The notes: generated by a model not told the origin, from the sequence alone. A stretch of 64,000 bases of DNA from Nitrobacter hamburgensis X14 (GCF_000013885.1 NC_007964.1:3396001-3460000), one strand, 5' to 3'; positions 8,287 through 18,478 are shown, counted from the stretch's first letter. A program made the numbers and translations.

Positions 8287-8504
8287 TGTTTCGCCCTCCC
8301 CTCTATCTTGGACACCCATTCGCTTACCTTATTCGGATCGACCGTCTCCAGCCACACGTCATGACGCTTGCCTAACGCCGCCCTCATCTCATCCTTGGCC
8401 ACGTCGGCGAACAGGCACGGCTCAATGTTAGGGATCGGCGCGGCGCTCAAAAGCGTCTCCGCAAGCCGGTTGTATTCGGTTTTCGGAAGATAAGTCTCAG
8501 CCAC
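8283..8504 (-). CDS. Hypothetical protein, 73 residues
   Basis: Not recognised. A small soluble protein (MAETYLPKTEYNRLAETLLS at the N-terminus, then DEMRAALGKRHDVWLETVDP) with predicted helices. Its TGA overlaps the next gene's ATG by 4 bases, so the pair is probably co-translated. The size and pairing of two small cytoplasmic proteins would fit many two-gene modules, including toxin-antitoxin pairs, but no family motif supports that. Confidence 0.45.
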   Translation of the reverse strand: MAETYLPKTEYNRLAETLLSAAPIPNIEPCLFADVAKDEMRAALGKRHDVWLETVDPNKVSEWVSKIEGRAKQ

Positions 8505-8777
8505 TTACTAGCCCTGCCGGTTGGTTGCGATGACTCGCGATGTCACGATTTGATGCCACCGCACAACCCCGAAAGCCGGGTCTTACCGGTACCGGAGTTG
8601 CCGATCGGCATCATCCGACCTCCTGCGCCCGAACTGGCTTGGTTTTAATCCGCCGCAGTGGCCTGGATTCCGATCGCCGTCGACAATTAAGACCATTACA
8701 AATCCTTTATGAGCCAGCCGCTAGATCACGATGTCTCCGAAGACCGCTTTTTCGGCATCATGCTCTGGGCATCGGCT

Positions 8778-11700
8778 TCACCACGCGTATCGAATGACGC
8801 CCTTCCCGGCATAACTTGATGTAGTGTCGGAGAACTCGCCCTCGAAGGTGGCGGCGAGCGCGAAGCCGTTGGCCCATTTCGTTTCGGCGGAGCCGGTGAC
8901 CAAGGCGGCCTCGCGTGCCTGCGCCGCGCCGTTGACGACGAATGATGCTCCGGGCAACGACTGGAACGTCGCGGCGATACTGCGGTCAGTGTCGAAGTTG
9001 TGTGCCCACGCCGCACGGCCGCGCAAGGTCAGGATGGCATCGTTGAGCGCGAACGACCTGTCGGTGCGCAGGCCGAGTTCGGAACGCGACGCCGTGACGT
9101 TCTTCGCAGCATAGCTCAGCGCGAACAGGCTGCCGGTGCCGCCCTGCTCGGCATAAGCTGGTAAATCATAGGTGGTGAACTGGCCGGCTGCATACGGCGT
9201 GAGGCCCATCCCTGGCGTGGCGATGCGGTAGCCGGCCTCGATCCGCCCCGAGAAGGCGTTGGCGTTGAAATTGGCCCGCAACCGCTCGATGCCGGCCGCA
9301 GTCACCGTGCGGTCGGTGGTGACATCCTGCCAGCCATAGGCCAGTGCACCGGAGAGATAGGCCGCGCCGATGGTGTGGCGCACGAACGCACCAGCCTGGA
9401 ACAGGTCGCTGCGGCCGGAGCCGAGGCCGTTGGCAAGGTGGAAGCCGGTCGCTCCGCCCGCCATCGCAAACCCGACCAGCGTATCCGGCGAGAGCCGGTA
9501 GTCGGCGCCGACGGCAACGCCGTACAGGCTACCGGTCGTGGTGTTGGAGCCGACGACGCTGTTGCCTGACGTGGTTTGCGAACCACCATAGCCAGCCGTC
9601 CACACGCTCCAGCGCTGATCGAAGGTTGGCGCCATTGGCAATGCCTTGCGCGACATCGCGGCATAGGCGTTGCGCTCAGAGGCATTGCGGCCGTTGCCGC
9701 GCGCAGCGTAACCGAGCGCGTCGTGGTCTTCCGCCGCAAAGGATGGCGCATTGCCTGACGGCGCAACGCCACCGTTGCGCCCGGCGACGAACGGATCGGT
9801 CAGCAGCCCCAGAAACAGGTTCATCGCATCGAAGGTGGTTTGCTGCGTGCCAGTGGCGAGTTCGCCGGAGACCTGCGTCAACCCCTGCGGCGACAGCGCG
9901 CCGAACGCCAGCGGAATGCCGCCGGTGCTGTTGAAGAAGTTCACCAGCGTCGTAGCGACGTTGGATTGATTGATATTGAGGCCGGTAGGTCTGGCAAAAT
10001 TCAAATTCAGATCGAGATAGGCATTGTTGCCATCATAGGCGAGCGCGGTCTTGAAGTTGGTCGGCAGGTTGGTATTGACCGGGCCAGAGAGGGTGCCGCT
10101 GACGCCGCCGGCGGCCTTGAGGATGGTGTAGCGCTTCTCGACGTAGCTGCCGCTGGCATAGACCGCATTCACCGTCGCGCCGCCGAGGCTCGCCGTACCA
10201 CTGACGTCGGCATACGATGCCATCGCCGGATCGAGCGTCACGACATACTGCGCACCTGATTGCAGCGCGAGATTGCCGCTCACCCGCATCGACGAACCCG
10301 CCGTGCCGTTGCCCGGTGCGAAGCTGCCGCCGCTGCCGATGGTCAGATCGGTGACGCTGCCGGCGCCGCGGAGCGTACCGCCGGCGATCATCGCGCCGCC
10401 GTTCAGTGCACCATTATTGGTGGTCGTGCCGGCGCTGTTGGTCAACAGCCCGGACAGCGTCGCGCCGGCGGTGTTGTTGAACAGGCCGGCGTTGGCGATG
10501 CTGCCGGTCCAGGTGTTGCTGTTGGTAATGGTGCCGGTGTTGGACACCACGTCGCCGGTCCAGGTCCCGGTCGCCGCATTGGTAATACTGCCGGTGTTCG
10601 AGGCAACGGTGGCGACATAGTTGCCGTTGTTGGTCACGGCGCCGGCGTTGTCGAGGTCGTCACGCACCGTACCGTTGTTGGTAATGACGCCGCCGACGCT
10701 GTTGGTGATGCCGCCTGTCGTCGCATCCAGTGTGCCGCCTGAGGCCACGTTCATCGCGCCGCTGTTGGTCAGCAGCCCTTGCAGCGTGTAAGCGCCGCTG
10801 CCACCGATAGCCAGCGTCGCGCCGGAGGCGTTGCTGAATGTCGAATTGCCGAAGAACGTGCCGCCGACATTGAACGTGCCACCGCTATTGTTGACGATCG
10901 CGCCGGCGATCGCTCCGCCATTGGCGTTGACCGTCGCGCTATTTGTCACGCCACCCATGATCGACCCGGTCGTCGTCAACGTGCCGGCGTTGACATTCGT
11001 TGCGCCGGTGTAGGTGTTGGCGGCTGCGAGTATCAGCGTTCCCGTACCGAGCTTGGTCAGACTGCCGCCCGCCGAGGCGAGTGCGCTGGCATAAGTGACG
11101 GTCTGCCCGTTGGTATCGATGCTGTAGGCTTGGTTTGGGGCGGCCGAGAAGCGACTGGAGTAGTCGGTCTGGTTGGCCGCGCTGTATTGCAGCGTGCCGC
11201 CGGTGAAGCTGAGCATTCCCAGTGTGCCAAGCGCACCGGCGCTGCCAGCATTGAGAATGCCGCCCGCGAAGGTCGTGCCACCGCTGTAGGTGTTGGCCGC
11301 GGTGAGGATCGTCGTTCCGGCACCGCGTTGCACGACGCGACCTCTTTCGGCGTTGTCACCTTCGCCATTGTCGGAAATCACACCGGCGAAGGTATGGCTA
11401 TCGGAGCGGTTGAAGATCAGCGTACCGCCATTGCTGACGTTACCAAGGATCGAACCACTGGTACCGCCGTCGCCGAGTTGCAGCGTTGCGCAATAGCAGA
11501 TCGTCGTGCCGCCGGTGTAGGTATTATTGTTGGTCAGGGTGGTCGTACCGCCACCTATGAAGTCCTGAAACATCAGCCGACCGGGACCATAGACGGGGTC
11601 ATCCTGAATCTTGCCTGCGATCGTCAGGCTGTGGCCCCCACTGTCGATGGAATTGAAGCTGTTTTGGGTGACAAAGAAATCGTTGGCCAGCGAAATGTCG

Positions 11701-14700
11701 GCACCAGCAACCAGGGTCCCGCCACTGAGCGTAATCGAGCCAGTGCCCACCGCGTTGCTGTTATTCGCCTGCAGGATTGCGCCGGCGACCGTAATGGGAC
11801 CGGACAATCCGCTGTTGTTGCCGGACAAAATGGTGGTCGCGAATGCGAAATAGGAATCGACGAATAGAAGCGGACCCGCCCCCTGAAGCGTGCCGGACAA
11901 CGTCATCGCATCAGGGTAGGAATTCAGATTGTCGATCACGCCGCCATTGCTGCCGACGTTGAAATTGTTGTTGAACGTAAGCCCGGCCGTACTCACCTGG
12001 AATATCCCACCATTGAGCGTGATGGTGCCGGTGCCAACCGTAGCGTCGGTGGACACGGTGCCGCCATTGATCGTCGTGCCGCCGGAATAGCTGTTGGAGC
12101 CGGTCAGCGTCGTCGTGCCGCTGGTGCTGGTCAGAGACGCGGAGCCGCCGAGATCGCTGATCGCGCCGCCGGTCGAGGTCACCGCCCCGGTCAATGCTCC
12201 GTGGGTCAAGGTGCCGCCGGCCAGCGCGACATTGCTGATGGCCTGCGCGAAGCCGCCGAGATCGAGCGTACCGCCGCTGTTGATCGTCGTCGCACTGGCC
12301 GCGCTGAACGTGTTTGCAGCGCCGCCCACCAGCGTGCCGCCATTGATCGTCGTCGCACCGGTGTAGCTGTTGGCGCCGGTCAATGTTGTCGTACCATTCG
12401 TATTGGTCAGGGACGCCGAGCCGCCGAGGTCGCTGACCGCGCCGCCGGTCGAGGTCACTGCCCCGGTCAATGCGCCGTTGGTCAACGTGCCGCCGGCCAG
12501 CGCGACACTGTTGATGGCCTGCGCGAAGCCGCCGAGATCGAGCGTACCGCCGCTGTTGATCGTCGTCGCACTGGCCGCGCTGAACGTGTTTACAGCACCA
12601 CCCACCAGCGCACCGCCATCGATCGTCGTCGCGCCGGTGTAGGTGTTGGCGCCGGACAGCGTCTGGCTGCCGCCACTGACGGTCAATCCTCCGCTGATGC
12701 CACTGATGACACCTGAAAATGTATCCGACGCATTCGACAGCGTCAGCGTTTGGTCGCCCAAATTCACCCGACCGGTGGAGGCGCCCGTCAACGACGTGAT
12801 CGTCGCGCCACCTGATCTAATCGAGATATCGAATGTGCCATTCGCCGTAACGCCGCTCGAAGCAGCGATCGATCCGACGCCAGCCAGCGCCAGCGTCGCA
12901 CCGCTGTCGATGGTGGTGGCTCCGCTATAGCTGTTGGCGCCGGTCAGGATCTCGGTGCCACCGCCGATCGTCAGTCCACCACCGAGGCCACCGATCGCTC
13001 CGGCATAGATGCCCGCGGCTTGCGACAGCGTCAGCGTGTTGCCGCCAAGCGCGACGCTTGCACCAGCGGTCGTGCCCGACAGCGACGCGATTGTCGTGGC
13101 GCCATTGCCGCTGATATCAAAAGTGCCGTCGTTCACAACGCCGCTTGACGTAGCGAGGCTGGTCGTGCCGGTCAGCGTCAGCGTCGTGCCACCAGCGATC
13201 GTGGTGGCCCCGGTATACTGTGCCGTTGCGCCGGTCAGCGTTTCGACGCCTCCGGAAATTGCAAACCCGCCGGTGTCGCCGACGGCGCCGAGCGTGCCGG
13301 AATAGACCCCTGACGCATTCGACAGGGTCAGTGTATTCGCACCTAGATTGACTTGTCCGCTGCTGCCGCCTGACAGCGACCTGATCGTCGCGCCACTCGA
13401 TGCGGCCGAGATATCGAATATGCCATTTGCCGTCACGCCGCTCGAAGCGGCGATCGATCCGGCGCCGCTCAGCGCCAGCGTTGCACCGCTGTCGATGGTG
13501 GTCGCGCCGGTGTAGGTGCTGGCGCCCGACAATCCCTGCACGCCGCCGGCGATGGTCAGCGCGCCGCCAGCGCCGCCACCAAGTCCACCATCGTTCAAGG
13601 AGCCGCTGAAGGTCGAATTGCCGTTGGCGATGGTCAGCGTCCTGGATCCGAGCGCGACACCGCCATTGCCGGATAGATTTTCGATCGTCGCGCCGGCAGA
13701 GGTCTGCGAGATATCGAAAATACCGGACAGGTCGACGCCGCTCGAACTGGCGATCGAACCCGAGCCCGATAGCGCCAGTGTACCGGCCGCGATCGTCGTC
13801 GCGCCGGCGTAGTTATTATTGGCGTTGGTCAATTGCAGCGTGCCGGAGCCATTCAGAATCAAACCGCCGCCGCCGGTGATGACGCCGTCTTCCGTCAGCG
13901 TTGTCGCCGCCGCTGGCGCGAACGTCCCGTCCGCCGTCAAGGTCACGCCGCGACTGGTGGCGAAACTCGCGGTGGTCTGCAACGTGCCGCCACTGCCATT
14001 AAACGTAAGCCCCGCCGCCGCGTCGCCAAGGTTGGCGTCTGCCGCCACCGACAGCGTTCCGGCGCTGATGTTGGTGCCGCCCTGGTAAGTATTCGTGCCG
14101 GTGAGCGCCAGCGTGCCGGCGCCGTTCAGGGTCAGCGCGCCGGCGCCACCGACGATGCCGTTTTCGGTCAGCGTGGTGCCGCTCGCCGGCGCAAAAACGC
14201 CGCCGCCGGCATTGATCGTCACCGCGCGATTGGTGTCGAAGGTCGCCGTCGTCTGCAACGTGCCGCTGGTCGTGGCATCGCCCAGCGTCAAACCACCGGT
14301 GGTCGCGCCCATCGCGCCATCGGCGGCGACGCTCAGCGTGCTGCTGTCTTTCACAACCGTGCCGCCGGAATAGCTGTTGGCGGCATTGGTCAGCGTCAGC
14401 GTGCCGCCGCCTATCACCTCGACGTCCCCCGCAACACCGCCGCCGTCAGCGATGTTGCCGGTATAGATGATCGGGTTGGCGCCGGTATCGAAGGTCGGAT
14501 CGCCGCTCACCGTGACGTTCTTGGTATAGGTGCCGGCGGCGGTGAACTTGATGCCGGTGCCGTCGCCGAGCGCGATGGTGCCACCGCCCAATGCGCCATC
14601 GCTGGCCACGCTGATTTCGCTGCCGCTGCCGCTCACCGCGATGCCGTTGAAATAGTTGCTGGCGTTGGTGAGTGCCAGCGTGCCGCCGCCGGACAGCGCG

Positions 14701-16001
14701 AGACCCAGATCGCCATAGCCGTAGATCGAGCCGGACAGCGTGGTCGTCGTACCCGTAGCGACGTTGAAATTGCCCACGCCGCCATTGGTCAGGAACAATG
14801 CGCCGCCCAGAGCCGCACCATTGGCGGCCCCTAAACCTCCGCTGCCGGCCCCGACACTGCCAGTCAAGTCGTGGCTAACCGTGTTAGAGATCGCCAACGT
14901 TGCACCACATGACCCACTGATGGCTGCTGTGCATACAAAAATGGAGCCACCAGCGCCCATACCGCCGCCGCCGCCGCCAAGGTTATTGTTCCTCCCGGCG
15001 CCCCCGCCGAAGCCCCCGCCGCCAGCGCTCTGACCGCCGCCGCCGCCACCACCGAAGCCACCATGTCCGGCGGTTATCGCGCCTTGCCACCCGCCGCCGC
15101 CGCCGCCACCGAAGCCACCGTTTCCAGCGGCAAAGCCGCCGCCGCCACCACCGCCGCCACCAAATCCGCCGCCACCGCCGAATCCACCCGACGCCGCAAA
15201 ACCACCTAGACCGCCACCGCCGCCGCCATTGTTACCGCCGCCGCCGCCACCACTGCTAGTTCCGCCGCCGGTGGTGCTGCCAGAACCTCCGTTTCCACCT
15301 GAAAGAATTCCAGCGCTGCCAGAGACAGTGTTATTTCCGCCCGACGCAAGAACTCCGACACCCCCACCGCCGCCCGCATAACCCATACTGGTGCCGGTGC
15401 CACCGTTTCCACCCATGCCACCCCCGCCGCCAACAGGAGCGTTGCCGCCACCATTGCCTCCTTGGGCCACATTCCCAGAAAAATCGACATCAGTGAGAGT
15501 GATAGCACCCGACATGGCAAAGATGCCTCCGCCGGCACCCATACCGCCGCCGCCCTGGCCACCGCCGTCGCCGCCCTTGGCCTTGCCGTCGGCGATCGTC
15601 ACATTGGAGATGTTGACCGCCGCGCCGCTCGGGGCATCGATAAAAAACACCCGATACGTGTTGCCGCCGCTGACGGTGTGGCCATTCCCGGTGATGGTGA
15701 CACCCTTGGTGACCGCCGTCAGTTCGGCCGTCAGGGTGATGTCGCCGGTGATATTGATAGTGTCGTAAGTGCCGGCATTGACAGCGAGAATGGCCGCCTG
15801 AAGCGTGGCCGTATCGCCCGCATCGATCGAGGCGGCCAGGGCGGACGAAGCAAACAGCCCGATTCCGACCAGCGCCGTACTGCCGAGCAGTGCCGCCCGA
15901 GTCCGACGGGCAAATGCCGGGTTGGGTGCCGGCTTGACGCCGGACAGCCGCGCCGGTTGACGCGGCGCAACGTTGCGCGCGGCTGCTTCATGCTTACTCA
16001 T
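8778..16001 (-). CDS. Autotransporter adhesin with passenger-strand (PATR) repeats, 2407 residues
   Basis: A type Va secretion protein: the passenger is exported through its own C-terminal barrel to the cell surface. The ATG at 16001 (MSKHEAAARN) follows GGCAGGGGAT and is preferred over an in-frame start 25 codons upstream. Residues 1-56 form a long signal peptide (ARRTRAALLGSTALVGIGLF, cleavage after ALA). A very glycine-rich stretch spans about 130-365. A long passenger follows, with dozens of GANTYTGATTI...G-type PATR units and an asparagine/threonine-rich section. The last ~280 residues are an autotransporter barrel (from WSVWTAGYGG) ending in the aromatic RYAW expected for outer-membrane insertion. 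The divergent winged-helix gene may regulate it. Likely an adhesion or biofilm factor. The substrate is unknown. Confidence 0.9.
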   Translation of the reverse strand: MSKHEAAARNVAPRQPARLSGVKPAPNPAFARRTRAALLGSTALVGIGLFASSALAASIDAGDTATLQAAILAVNAGTYDTINITGDITLTAELTAVTKGVTITGNGHTVSGGNTYRVFFIDAPSGAAVNISNVTIADGKAKGGDGGGQGGGGMGAGGGIFAMSGAITLTDVDFSGNVAQGGNGGGNAPVGGGGGMGGNGGTGTSMGYAGGGGGVGVLASGGNNTVSGSAGILSGGNGGSGSTTGGGTSSGGGGGGNNGGGGGGLGGFAASGGFGGGGGFGGGGGGGGGFAAGNGGFGGGGGGGWQGAITAGHGGFGGGGGGGQSAGGGGFGGGAGRNNNLGGGGGGMGAGGSIFVCTAAISGSCGATLAISNTVSHDLTGSVGAGSGGLGAANGAALGGALFLTNGGVGNFNVATGTTTTLSGSIYGYGDLGLALSGGGTLALTNASNYFNGIAVSGSGSEISVASDGALGGGTIALGDGTGIKFTAAGTYTKNVTVSGDPTFDTGANPIIYTGNIADGGGVAGDVEVIGGGTLTLTNAANSYSGGTVVKDSSTLSVAADGAMGATTGGLTLGDATTSGTLQTTATFDTNRAVTINAGGGVFAPASGTTLTENGIVGGAGALTLNGAGTLALTGTNTYQGGTNISAGTLSVAADANLGDAAAGLTFNGSGGTLQTTASFATSRGVTLTADGTFAPAAATTLTEDGVITGGGGLILNGSGTLQLTNANNNYAGATTIAAGTLALSGSGSIASSSGVDLSGIFDISQTSAGATIENLSGNGGVALGSRTLTIANGNSTFSGSLNDGGLGGGAGGALTIAGGVQGLSGASTYTGATTIDSGATLALSGAGSIAASSGVTANGIFDISAASSGATIRSLSGGSSGQVNLGANTLTLSNASGVYSGTLGAVGDTGGFAISGGVETLTGATAQYTGATTIAGGTTLTLTGTTSLATSSGVVNDGTFDISGNGATTIASLSGTTAGASVALGGNTLTLSQAAGIYAGAIGGLGGGLTIGGGTEILTGANSYSGATTIDSGATLALAGVGSIAASSGVTANGTFDISIRSGGATITSLTGASTGRVNLGDQTLTLSNASDTFSGVISGISGGLTVSGGSQTLSGANTYTGATTIDGGALVGGAVNTFSAASATTINSGGTLDLGGFAQAINSVALAGGTLTNGALTGAVTSTGGAVSDLGGSASLTNTNGTTTLTGANSYTGATTINGGTLVGGAANTFSAASATTINSGGTLDLGGFAQAISNVALAGGTLTHGALTGAVTSTGGAISDLGGSASLTSTSGTTTLTGSNSYSGGTTINGGTVSTDATVGTGTITLNGGIFQVSTAGLTFNNNFNVGSNGGVIDNLNSYPDAMTLSGTLQGAGPLLFVDSYFAFATTILSGNNSGLSGPITVAGAILQANNSNAVGTGSITLSGGTLVAGADISLANDFFVTQNSFNSIDSGGHSLTIAGKIQDDPVYGPGRLMFQDFIGGGTTTLTNNNTYTGGTTICYCATLQLGDGGTSGSILGNVSNGGTLIFNRSDSHTFAGVISDNGEGDNAERGRVVQRGAGTTILTAANTYSGGTTFAGGILNAGSAGALGTLGMLSFTGGTLQYSAANQTDYSSRFSAAPNQAYSIDTNGQTVTYASALASAGGSLTKLGTGTLILAAANTYTGATNVNAGTLTTTGSIMGGVTNSATVNANGGAIAGAIVNNSGGTFNVGGTFFGNSTFSNASGATLAIGGSGAYTLQGLLTNSGAMNVASGGTLDATTGGITNSVGGVITNNGTVRDDLDNAGAVTNNGNYVATVASNTGSITNAATGTWTGDVVSNTGTITNSNTWTGSIANAGLFNNTAGATLSGLLTNSAGTTTNNGALNGGAMIAGGTLRGAGSVTDLTIGSGGSFAPGNGTAGSSMRVSGNLALQSGAQYVVTLDPAMASYADVSGTASLGGATVNAVYASGSYVEKRYTILKAAGGVSGTLSGPVNTNLPTNFKTALAYDGNNAYLDLNLNFARPTGLNINQSNVATTLVNFFNSTGGIPLAFGALSPQGLTQVSGELATGTQQTTFDAMNLFLGLLTDPFVAGRNGGVAPSGNAPSFAAEDHDALGYAARGNGRNASERNAYAAMSRKALPMAPTFDQRWSVWTAGYGGSQTTSGNSVVGSNTTTGSLYGVAVGADYRLSPDTLVGFAMAGGATGFHLANGLGSGRSDLFQAGAFVRHTIGAAYLSGALAYGWQDVTTDRTVTAAGIERLRANFNANAFSGRIEAGYRIATPGMGLTPYAAGQFTTYDLPAYAEQGGTGSLFALSYAAKNVTASRSELGLRTDRSFALNDAILTLRGRAAWAHNFDTDRSIAATFQSLPGASFVVNGAAQAREAALVTGSAETKWANGFALAATFEGEFSDTTSSYAGKGVIRYAW
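12105..12656 (-). repeat. Tandem 276-base (92-residue) repeat inside the adhesin
   Basis: Two adjacent units of exactly 92 residues, each running from GANxYTGATTI through VGGAxNTFSAASATTINSGG and LDLGGFAQAI to GTTTLT, differ at only a few positions. At DNA level the period is 276 bases, in frame, so recombination between units would change passenger length without breaking the gene. Confidence 0.8.
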
Positions 16002-16393
16002 AATTGTATCCCCTGCCGCACTCGCATTCATTGCATTATTGTTAATCTGCACTGTCAGGCGGTGACGTCTTCTCACTCATCATTCAGCGCACGGCGATGA
16101 CGACCGCGGGGCTGCCGCACTCGAGACCACGACCAATGCAAGGCTTGCGATTCCATTCATCAGAATAGACGAGCGCCGACCCGACCTCTCCGTGAGAGTA
16201 ATGACGCGCACCCTAACCACCTGATCTGTTTTATAAAATTTCCAAGCCAGTGAGGCCGGACATGCTTTTGAGAAAACGCCTGTCCAAGCTGATAAGTGTC
16301 ACCGACAGCCAGCGTCTGGTTGCCACGACTGCAGATCGGCCGTCCTGACAGCGCCCCGTTACTTTCTGAAATTTTTCTGATATTTGGGTTTTA
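16002..16393. promoter_or_regulatory. Divergent intergenic region, adhesin / winged-helix regulator
   Basis: About 390 bases between two divergent genes, so both promoters should lie here. It is AT-richer than the surroundings near 16220-16250 (TGTTTTATAAAATTTCC) and 16360-16395. No clear -35/-10 pair or operator could be assigned with confidence. Confidence 0.45.
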
Positions 16394-18178
16394 TTGGGTC
16401 TCGTGGAGAAATTTCTGGTACGCCCGCTTCACTCACGGTGGGGCGATCGGGCGATGGTGCTGTGTTTCGCGGGGTTTCAACTGGATCGGCCGCGCGCCGA
16501 GTTGCGTGGGCCCGGTGGCGAAGCCCTTAAGCTCCGACCGAAAACGCTTTGCTTGTTGATTCTGTTTGCTACCAACCCCGGGCGGGTTTTGAGCAAGCGG
16601 GAATTGATGGATGCGGTCTGGCCTAACGTCCACGTCGGCGACGACAGCCTGTTTCAATGCATCCGGGAGATCCGAACTGCCCTTGGCGACGAGCGTCGCC
16701 AATTGGTCAGGCTCGTTTCCGGCCACGGCTATGTCTTCGAGGCCGAGGTTTCGGTCCAGGCGGCGAGCAGCGACACGCCCGTCCCTTCACCCGTTCCGCC
16801 GTTCTCCGTTACTGACGCGCCAGGCGAACCTGACACGCCGGGCAAACCGGACGTCACCATCGAACCGACACGCTTGTCGCGGCTGTCCGGCCTGCGCCGC
16901 CCCGCCGCCATGATCGCGGCCCTGAGCGTCGTTGTCGGGCTCGCCGTTGCCACGGCGATCCAGCGGGCTCCTATCTTTGAAGAGCGCGGACCGCCGACCA
17001 TTGCGGTGATGCCGATCAAAGCCGCCGGGGGCGAAGCCGCCGCAATGGCGGCAAACGTGACGGTGCGACTTGCCGATGGATTGGCCAAGATCGAAAATAT
17101 CCGCGTGGTGGCATTACAGAGTGCGTTACCGGCCGCCGGCACGCCGCAGGCGGATTTCGTCCTCAGCGGAGAATTGCAGCAAGGCGAAGGGACATGGGAC
17201 GCGCAGGTGCGCATGACCCGAACGGCGGACCGCGAGGTCGTTTGGACTGCACCGGCGACGATTACCGTCGGCGACGCCGAATTGTCGCTGCAACAATCCC
17301 GACTTGCTGCAAGCATCGGTCACCCGCTTGCGGTCCGCATCAGCACGCTGCTCGATGCGGCGGCGAAACCGACTGAAAGCGGACGCGGTGCGTCGCCTGG
17401 CAGCGCAAATGTCGTGATTGAGCAGGCGACGGCGTCCATTTTGCGAACCACGCGAGACCGCTTTGCGACGGCACAGACGATGCTGGAAAAAGCACTCGCC
17501 GGCGATCCTGAGAATGTTGACCTCGCCGTGTCGCTCGCAGCCCTTCAGTTGCGCGGCATTCAGATGGTCTGGTACAGCCCGGCAGACAGCGCCGCGGCCG
17601 AGACCAGAGCCAGGGCGATCCTGGAGCGCGCGTTGCAGGTCAAGCCGAGTTCTATTCCCGTGCTTGAGGCCTATTGCCGCTTCCTCAACGCGACCAACGA
17701 ATTTGTCGAAAGCCTGGTCGCCTGCGCCAGGACACTGAATTTCGATCCGTGGAACGGGCTGGCGCTGTACCACATCGGTCTTGCACAGCTTCAATTGGGA
17801 CGCTTCGAGGACGCGCTCGCGACCTTCAAGCAGGCGGATCGCTTCGACACACCCCAGGTCTCGCGCTGGACCTGGCTGCTTGGCGCGGGGATGACCTATT
17901 TGTTCATGGGCCGCAGCGAAGAAGCGCTGCCCTGGCTGCTCAGGTCGATCGCCATCACGCCGGCATCGGGACGGCCCTATATGCTGCTGGCCGCCGCCTA
18001 CCAGCAACTGGGACGACCGGACGACGCAAAAGCGGCAATGGACAAAGCCCTCGCGCTGCGACCCGGTTCGAATACAAGCAATGTCAAGCTTCCGCCAAAG
18101 AATGCCAGTGCAGCTTTTCTTGCAGCAGGCGCATCTCTCGAACGGGTCTTCGTCGCAGCCGGGTTGCCGGAGCGATGA
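16394..18178 (+). CDS. Membrane-bound winged-helix transcriptional regulator with TPR domain (CadC/ToxR-like)
   Basis: The N-terminal cytoplasmic part is an OmpR/PhoB-type winged helix (FAGFQLDRPRAELRG, LKLRPKTLCLLILFATNPGR, LSKRELMDAVWPNVHVGDDS, then GHGYVFEAEV). After a proline-rich linker a single membrane segment follows (AAMIAALSVVVGLAVATAI). A C-terminal domain comes next, with a TolB-like start (PPTIAVMPIKAAGG) and TPR-like helices to the end. Regulators of this build sense outside signals and bind DNA while in the membrane. The TTG at 16394 gives 594 residues. The ATG at 16454 (MVLCFAGFQLD), giving 574, is equally plausible because the winged-helix fold begins there. Divergent to the adhesin and a good candidate for its regulator. 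Confidence 0.8.
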   Translation: MGLVEKFLVRPLHSRWGDRAMVLCFAGFQLDRPRAELRGPGGEALKLRPKTLCLLILFATNPGRVLSKRELMDAVWPNVHVGDDSLFQCIREIRTALGDERRQLVRLVSGHGYVFEAEVSVQAASSDTPVPSPVPPFSVTDAPGEPDTPGKPDVTIEPTRLSRLSGLRRPAAMIAALSVVVGLAVATAIQRAPIFEERGPPTIAVMPIKAAGGEAAAMAANVTVRLADGLAKIENIRVVALQSALPAAGTPQADFVLSGELQQGEGTWDAQVRMTRTADREVVWTAPATITVGDAELSLQQSRLAASIGHPLAVRISTLLDAAAKPTESGRGASPGSANVVIEQATASILRTTRDRFATAQTMLEKALAGDPENVDLAVSLAALQLRGIQMVWYSPADSAAAETRARAILERALQVKPSSIPVLEAYCRFLNATNEFVESLVACARTLNFDPWNGLALYHIGLAQLQLGRFEDALATFKQADRFDTPQVSRWTWLLGAGMTYLFMGRSEEALPWLLRSIAITPASGRPYMLLAAAYQQLGRPDDAKAAMDKALALRPGSNTSNVKLPPKNASAAFLAAGASLERVFVAAGLPER

Positions 18179-18232
18179 TTATCCGAGTTCCGCGAGGTCC
18201 TTCGTGGTCAATCCGTCATTGGGACCGAATTC

Positions 18233-18478
18233 GTGAGCTCGAACTTGGTATCAACTCAAATCCGGAAGGTGTTGGAGTTTGTGAAGCCGCCGGCCGCTAC
18301 TGTCAATGAATACGACACAACTGAAGCGGCTCTCGAACGCATTCGCGGTGTGATCACGATGACGGCGCGCGAATTTTCCAGAGTGCGAGACGCGGGGTTG
18401 CCTGTGTCGGAACTCAAAACCCAAGCGCGGACTCATGTTGCTTCGTTGGCCTCTCGCGGCCGGGCTCGCGGCGTGTGA
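18233..18478 (+). CDS. Hypothetical protein, 81 residues
   Basis: Not recognised. GTG start. Sequence MSSNLVSTQIRKVLEFVKPP then AALERIRGVITMTAREFSRV, basic C-terminus. Codon choice looks coding through most of its length, but no ribosome-binding site is clear and no motif supports a function. Another frame is open over its 3' half. Could be a remnant. Confidence 0.35.
   Translation: MSSNLVSTQIRKVLEFVKPPAATVNEYDTTEAALERIRGVITMTAREFSRVRDAGLPVSELKTQARTHVASLASRGRARGV

Noticed and set aside
9840..15770. Many long plus-strand open frames (for example 10779-11867, 362 codons)
   Set aside because: They are shadows of the repetitive, GC-rich adhesin gene on the other strand; Pro/Ala/Arg-rich with no motifs.
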